DNA from: Ruminococcaceae bacterium UBA1438
GTDB taxonomy: Bacteria > Bacillota > Clostridia > Oscillospirales > Acutalibacteraceae
Reading direction: 5' to 3'
DNA: 9,128 bases
Assembly: GCA_002329285.1 (NCBI GenBank)
Contig: DCTO01000106.1
Coordinates: 17,782-26,909, forward strand
Part shown: piece after piece, positions 6,301 through 9,128 of the stretch
How the letters are laid out: each line of letters opens with the position of its first letter
Position numbering within the stretch: position 1 is the stretch's first letter
Made by a program: the position numbers and the translations under genes
Notes under the pieces: model-generated
What the model saw: the letters and a program-made list of their open reading frames with translations, nothing else
What the model was told of the DNA's origin: nothing
Databases searched by the model: none

Positions 6301-9128
6301 GACTACAACAACGGCGAGGTATATGAGGAGGATGGCCTTGTATACTGGGAGTCAGGCGTTCGCCCCGCTTTAATGCTTGATCTGTCACAAGTCACTTTCG
6401 CATCTGTGAGTCTGTCAGGTGGTGCAAATGCATCAGCCAGTGGAGATAGTTCTATTAAAAACACCTTCTTCAAAAGTACCATTCCCGAAATAATGACGAC
6501 GATTACCTATACAGCTGATGAAGGTTATATGTTCCCTGTTGAAAGCGATTCCTATGGAACAAGTGACGGAATCACTGTCACCAGAACAAGTGATACATGT
6601 GTGACTGTTTCAGGTACGCCAACAGGTGTTGTGAACGTAACTATTCCGGATGCAGTATTGGCTCACACTCACGATGATATTACTTTCACCGCGTGGACAA
6701 GCACGGACAGCCTTCCGACAGAAGCGGGTAACTACTATCTGACAAATGACGTTGTTCTGGCAAACGTCTGGAACGTTCCCGAAGGCACAGTAAATCTCTG
6801 CCTTGACGGTCACAGCATTACCGCAGCCGAGGGCAAGGAAATCCAGCTGATGGATGTGGAAAACGTTGCTACTCTTAACCTGTATGACAAGGAAGATAAC
6901 AGCGGCTCTATCTCGGGCGCAGTGTCAGTAAACGGCGCAATCCTGGTAAATGGCGGTACCTTTAATATGTACGGCGGTACCATTAAAGACAATATGACAA
7001 CCGACCACGGCGCAGGCGTAAGAGTACAGTACAGCGGTACGTTCAGTCTGTACGGCGGCTCGATTGAAAACAACAAGACGAAAAACCAGGGCGGCTACGG
7101 CGGCGGCGTGCACGTTGAGACAAGCAGCACCTTCAATATGTCCGGCGGCTCTATCAAAAACAATACCGCATTTTCCTCTGCAGGCGTGTTCATCGGAACG
7201 AACTGTACGTTTAATATGAGCGGCGGTTCAATTACCGACAATATCGCCACCAATGGCTACGGTGGTGTATTATTCACCGATGACGGAACTGCAACATTTA
7301 AGCTGTCGGGTGATGTTACCATTTCCGACAATGTCACTAAGATTGATATTGATGAGATAGATGTTCACGAAACCTATCCGTCAAATATGGTAATTCCCGA
7401 CAGTGTGACAATCGAGGTTGTTGACGCTCTGACGGGCGAAGGCAAAATCTATGTGCAAATCGGCACAAGCCGCGTGTTTACAAACAGCACGGGCTCAGTT
7501 AAAGCTAAAGACTATATTGACAAGTTTGTAAGCGACAGTGCTACATACCGAATCAGAACTGAGGGCGACGAGCTCAAGATTGAGGCACCGTATCTCAGAG
7601 TGGGCGGCACATTTGTTTACGACGATAACGCTGCTGACGTATTCGGCGACGGCAAAGTAAAATTCACTCCTGCAAATGAGACAACTACTTATGCAACGCT
7701 GACGCTCAACGGCTATCAGTACGACGGTACGGGTGACGAAAACAGCGATGGAATCATTTATTTAGACGCTGCACCGCTTAGAATCGTTCTTAAGGGTGAA
7801 AACGTTGTTAAAGCCACTAACCCCGGTATTATGATAAACAGGCAACTTGACACTATTATCAGCAGTGAAAACGGCGGTTCTCTTGAGGTTGTCAGCGAAC
7901 AGGGCGACGCCATTTATGCAAACGGCGCTTTGACTGTTGAAAGCGGCACAATCAGTGCTACCGGTGCTAATAGAGGTATTGCAGCTAATGGCATTAATCT
8001 CAACGGCGGCAAAATTGTAGCAACAGGAACCGGTGAACGCGGCTACGGTATTTATTGCGAGAGACTGCCATGGCTACCGGATAATTCTGTTAGTATTAAC
8101 AGCGGTATTACCTCGCTTATCGCAAGCGGTACGCTTGGCGCTGTTTACGGAAACGTAGCAAACGAACTCGAAGGCTTAGGTTGGTCAAATATTACAGGCA
8201 CCGACGGACAGGAAACGATTGCTGTAACCGCAGAGGCTCGCAGCCTTGAATACAAGAAGGTTGCTTTTGTATCGCATACTCACAGCTTCACATATTCCGC
8301 AAGCGGTGCGACTATTACGGCAACCTGCTCGGCAGACGGCTGCCTGCTCGAAAACAGCAAGGCAACGCTGACGATTGCCGCACCTGATAACCTTACCTAT
8401 GACAAGAGCGCAAAGGCAGTGGTTATCACAGACGCAAACGGTATTCAGGGCACTGCAAAGGTTCAGTATCAGACAAAGAGCGGCAGCACGTACGGCGAAG
8501 CAACTGAAACCGCACCGACGAATGCAGGCACCTACAAGGCAAGCATTACGGTCGGCGGTGCGACTGCAAGCGTTGAATACACGATTGCAAAGGCTGACCC
8601 GACCTGCACCGCTCCTACCGGACTGACTGCAACCTACGGTCAGACTCTTGCGGACGTTACACTGACGAACCCGAGCGGCAACACCGCAGGTACCTGGGCT
8701 TGGGCGGACAGCAGAACGAGCGTTGGCAATTTTGGCACAAACACCTTCAAGGCAAGCTTCGTTCCGACTGATACGACAAACTATAATACGAAGACGAATA
8801 TTGACGTAAGCGTTACAGTTGGCAAGGCAAATATTACACCGACCGTTTCCATCGAAGGCTGGACTTACGGTCAGGAAGCAAATGCACCTTCCGTTTCAGG
8901 CAATACAGGAAACGGTGCAGTAACATATACATACGCTACGAAGGGCAGCGATAGTTTCAGCGCTACCGTTCCGACGAATGCGGGTAATTACACAGTTAAG
9001 GCAACTATTGCGGCTACCGCTAACTACAACGGTGGCAGCGCAACGGCGGACTTTACAATTGCCAAGGCTAATATTACTCCTGCCGTTTCAATCGACGGAT
9101 GGACTTACAATCAGACTGCTAAAACTCC
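3370..9128 (+). CDS. Giant secreted modular surface protein (beta-helix, triple DUF6273-like, MBG/Ig-like), 3' end outside window
   Basis: One uninterrupted frame of 1919 codons that continues past the window; I followed the frame through and saw no stop or frameshift. Residues 1-34 are a signal peptide: basic MEKSKTISKK, a hydrophobic core, and cleavage near TAFA|A. Then come a Cys4 motif (Cys38, 43, 58, 61), Gly-rich beta-helix repeats (about 125-370), three tandem DUF6273-like units (418-613, 614-811, 812-1010), a beta-rich linker (1011-1098), a second beta-helix (about 1100-1410), a carbohydrate-binding-like beta-helix (about 1411-1634), and Ig-like/MBG-type repeats from about 1636 to the end. 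This is a typical exported adhesin or surface-layer architecture of Clostridia. No catalytic motif is recognised, so I do not assign an enzyme activity. A cell-wall anchor (LPXTG, SLH, dockerin or a transmembrane segment) would lie beyond the window. It is probably controlled by the divergent XRE-REC/kinase pair. Confidence 0.93.
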   Translation, partial: MEKSKTISKKLISVVLSLLMVLSCFSGMSLTAFAAPTCPNPGCRSTNVEPLGDDTWECQDCYYIFESSSGGDESDDHDDITFKAAAYDPATNTVTFTDATCDDYTVVAADTTTFEDGKWYVVNSNVTVNGSITVNGAANLILADGYTLTVTEGVAVTDPSSLTIFGQKNGTGTLTATSTSYGAAGIGGNNDENGPITINGGTVNATSGGAGAGIGGGDMGNGGPVVINGGTVTAIGGEDDGAGIGSGGNGSSCNVTINGGTVNATGRHTYDNTAGIGNSGWSSNGGNIAINGGTVNAACAAGSQGIGGSGCTISITGGTVDVNRGVTDASYGLFGSSFTMSGGEVYVNRSVYVNTTITGGTLIAEANPPFQSDVSIGTGLKVLAGANEESAVEVEPSAINMSSDVYWNSKWIKIYAPSAYADYLPAEADDADALAAKVVKFNGYNWYIIEDNSTSATEGTVTLFAADDGFGLSKFSDSYSNAYSCSKIKAAFDAMTAEDGDFDNVAGAIVSTALEDVTVPKAKLYLLSTSEAQNLNPTILNYDFPGSASNGVWWLRSPGTNSDYASCVYGDEGRVDGTGYNIREACGVRPALKLDLSKAEFDSETKTFAVPNSGAYAGYVPAEADDADALAAKIVKFNGYEWYLIEDNSKSKTKGTVTLFAKECFGASAFGTNNTYSSSTVKGELDKLTAEGGSFAGVSGAIESVKVKGVDSDSEVDAKLWLLSSGEANNIPVNVRMCSQASEAISNVWWLRSADSDGTIAEFVMGSNGYVANGGTGFSVNQSFGVRPALKLDLSKVEFDSETKTFAIPTPGAYADYVPAEADDATALAAKVVKFNGYDWYLIKDKSTSETEGTVTLFAKDFIGNSKFDDSSDKYSESAVKEYLDNLTNAEGTFAGVADAIKTVETLTTKGYDSDDVYDTVSNVKLYLLSTSEAYKLPVNIRKCGLSGYWWLRSPGKRIDNDDFDIHSASAALVDGYDYNNGEVYEEDGLVYWESGVRPALMLDLSQVTFASVSLSGGANASASGDSSIKNTFFKSTIPEIMTTITYTADEGYMFPVESDSYGTSDGITVTRTSDTCVTVSGTPTGVVNVTIPDAVLAHTHDDITFTAWTSTDSLPTEAGNYYLTNDVVLANVWNVPEGTVNLCLDGHSITAAEGKEIQLMDVENVATLNLYDKEDNSGSISGAVSVNGAILVNGGTFNMYGGTIKDNMTTDHGAGVRVQYSGTFSLYGGSIENNKTKNQGGYGGGVHVETSSTFNMSGGSIKNNTAFSSAGVFIGTNCTFNMSGGSITDNIATNGYGGVLFTDDGTATFKLSGDVTISDNVTKIDIDEIDVHETYPSNMVIPDSVTIEVVDALTGEGKIYVQIGTSRVFTNSTGSVKAKDYIDKFVSDSATYRIRTEGDELKIEAPYLRVGGTFVYDDNAADVFGDGKVKFTPANETTTYATLTLNGYQYDGTGDENSDGIIYLDAAPLRIVLKGENVVKATNPGIMINRQLDTIISSENGGSLEVVSEQGDAIYANGALTVESGTISATGANRGIAANGINLNGGKIVATGTGERGYGIYCERLPWLPDNSVSINSGITSLIASGTLGAVYGNVANELEGLGWSNITGTDGQETIAVTAEARSLEYKKVAFVSHTHSFTYSASGATITATCSADGCLLENSKATLTIAAPDNLTYDKSAKAVVITDANGIQGTAKVQYQTKSGSTYGEATETAPTNAGTYKASITVGGATASVEYTIAKADPTCTAPTGLTATYGQTLADVTLTNPSGNTAGTWAWADSRTSVGNFGTNTFKASFVPTDTTNYNTKTNIDVSVTVGKANITPTVSIEGWTYGQEANAPSVSGNTGNGAVTYTYATKGSDSFSATVPTNAGNYTVKATIAATANYNGGSATADFTIAKANITPAVSIDGWTYNQTAKT
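3481..3567 (+). other. Cys4 zinc-ribbon-like motif just after the signal peptide
   Basis: Residues 38-66 contain Cys38-x4-Cys43, a 14-residue gap, and Cys58-x2-Cys61 followed by 'YYIFE'. Two spaced cysteine knuckles resemble a zinc ribbon, which is unusual at the mature N-terminus of an exported protein. Disulfides are an alternative. An acidic linker ('GGDESDDHDD') follows. Confidence 0.5.
3745..4470 (+). repeat. Gly-rich beta-helix repeats, first array (NGGTVNAT / AGIGGG)
   Basis: The protein repeats a strand-turn motif of the form [I/V]NGGTVNAT, often followed by AGIGG or GIGSGG. The motif starts at nucleotides 3964, 4051, 4141, 4240, 4315, 4390 and 4441, so units are 29, 30, 33, 25, 25 and 17 residues. 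Such spacing matches one turn of a right-handed parallel beta-helix, known from pectate-lyase-like folds and bacterial adhesins. No catalytic residues are recognised. The last units become shorter and less regular. Confidence 0.75.
4621..6399 (+). repeat. Three tandem DUF6273-like domains of about 196-199 residues
   Basis: Units span 4621-5208, 5209-5802 and 5803-6399. Each starts with 'GAYADYVPAEADDADALAAK' or a close variant, continues with 'VVKFNGYxWYxIxD' and 'GTVTLFAxD', and ends with 'WWLRS' followed by a variable loop and 'GVRPALKLDLS'. The WWLRS...GVRPAL signature is what I know as DUF6273, a family common in exported Clostridia proteins whose function is unknown. The signature recalls C-type-lectin-like/FGE-like and Fib_succ_major-type domains, so a ligand-binding role is plausible; this is inference. 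By hand, the 180 bases across the 1/2 and 2/3 junctions (5131-5310 against 5725-5904) differ at about 20 positions, while the C-terminal loops barely align. Confidence 0.8.
6400..6657 (+). other. Beta-rich linker module of the surface protein
   Basis: Residues 1011-1096 ('VSLSGGANASAS' ... 'TITYTADEGYMFP' ... 'GVVNVTIPDAV') alternate polar and hydrophobic residues in a pattern typical of a small beta-sandwich. I do not recognise a family with confidence. It ends at a His-containing junction, 'AHTHDDITF'. Confidence 0.45.
6661..7600 (+). repeat. Second beta-helix region (FNMSGGSIKNN repeats)
   Basis: After the 'HTHDDITF' junction and a 'GNYYLTNDV' entry strand, the motif F-N-M-x-G-G-[ST]-I-x-[ND]-N recurs, with starts at nucleotides 6961, 7042, 7132, 7210 and 7297 (units of 27, 30, 26 and 29 residues). 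This is the repeat of right-handed beta-helix surface proteins. The region closes with a non-repetitive beta segment (about 7330-7600). No active-site residues are recognised, so a structural or adhesive role is the cautious reading. Confidence 0.72.
7600..8270 (+). repeat. Third beta-helix, carbohydrate-binding-domain-like (DUF4353-type) region
   Basis: Residues about 1411-1634 read 'TLTLNGYQYDG' ... 'RIVLKGENVVKA' ... 'GSLEVVSEQGDAIYANGALTVESGTISATGANRGIAANGI...LNGGKIVATGTG' in outline. The order of a 'LxGEN' strand, 'GxLxV', an 'AIYANGxLTVxSGTIxATG' turn and an 'INLNGGKIVATG' turn resembles the family annotated as carbohydrate-binding DUF4353. Carbohydrate binding itself is not demonstrated by anything visible here. 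Confidence 0.55.
8275..8595 (+). other. Ig-like module with HTH junction and Cys pair
   Basis: Starting at His1636, the module reads 'HTHSFTYSASGATITATCSA' followed by DGC, then 'TLTIAAPDNLTYD', and ends 'NAGTYKASITVGG...YTIAKA'. The ending is the standard last strand of MBG/YDG-type Ig-like repeats. The Cys pair (TCSADGC) may be a disulfide or metal knuckle. I recall similar modules in large secreted Ruminococcaceae proteins, but their function is unknown. Confidence 0.6.
8596..9128 (+). repeat. Tandem MBG/YDG-type Ig-like repeats, running off the window
   Basis: Units start at 8596 (78 residues, 'GLTATYGQTLADVTL' ... 'VTVGKA'), 8830 (80 residues, 'NITPTVSIEGWTYGQ' ... 'FTIAKA') and 9070 (incomplete, 'NITPAVSIDGWTYNQ'). 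The 'xYGQ...NAGxYxxxAxI...FTIAKA' framework is the MBG/YDG Ig-like fold of stalk regions in surface proteins. The last two units share the most sequence and begin 240 bases apart. They probably continue as a longer stalk leading to a wall or membrane anchor beyond base 9128. Confidence 0.7.

Noticed and set aside
4621..6399. Diversity-generating retroelement target (variable lectin-like repeat)
   Set aside because: No reverse transcriptase, template repeat or adenine-biased near-copy is visible in the window. The loops also differ in length, which is not how such elements diversify.
4176..7113. Several minus-strand open frames of 62-88 codons opposite the surface gene
   Set aside because: They are antisense shadows of the Gly/Ala/Thr-rich repeat coding sequence and show Pro/Val-rich low-complexity translations without domains.

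Overview
The window looks like a chromosomal piece from a low-to-moderate GC, anaerobic, Gram-positive Clostridia-type bacterium; a gut Oscillospiraceae/Ruminococcaceae relative is my best guess. The reasons are a NuoE/HndA-type [2Fe-2S] subunit followed by a DRTGG-type protein (a hydrogenase-locus arrangement of anaerobic Clostridia), strong AGGAGG ribosome binding sites, and a giant secreted repeat protein with DUF6273-like and MBG/YDG-like modules. No rRNA, tRNA, CRISPR array, insertion sequence or phage gene is visible.

Layout. (1) Positions 1-635, minus strand: the 5' part of a DRTGG-domain-like gene, preceded by a complete nuoE/hndA-like gene. These two form the start of an electron-transfer/[FeFe]-hydrogenase-type operon that leaves the window at base 1. 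It has an extended -10 promoter close to nuoE. (2) Positions 636-1271: intergenic. It contains a perfect consensus sigma-A promoter (TTGACA, 17 bp, TATAAT) on the minus strand, about 350 bases upstream of nuoE with no credible gene directly behind it. It also contains two strong hairpins behind the kinase gene. (3) Positions 1272-3133, minus strand: a two-gene regulatory operon. A regulator with an unusual domain order (N-terminal XRE helix-turn-helix, C-terminal receiver) overlaps by ATGA a multi-pass membrane LytS/YesM-type histidine kinase. (4) Positions 3134-3369: a divergent control region with promoters in both directions and a perfect 7-3-7 inverted repeat between them. (5) Positions 3370-9128, plus strand: one open reading frame of at least 1919 codons, running off the window, for a secreted modular surface protein. 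Its order is signal peptide, Cys4 zinc-ribbon-like motif, Gly-rich beta-helix repeats, three tandem DUF6273-like units, a short beta-rich linker, a second beta-helix, a third beta-helix/carbohydrate-binding-like region, and MBG/Ig-like repeats.

How the parts may work together (inference): the membrane kinase senses a signal at the envelope and phosphorylates the receiver of the XRE-REC regulator. The regulator binds the palindrome in the divergent region and so controls both its own operon and the giant surface protein. The most interesting points are this compact sensor/regulator/surface-protein unit, the DUF6273-like triplet whose edges are nearly identical while its C-terminal loops differ in sequence and length, and the orphan perfect promoter in the nuoE upstream region.
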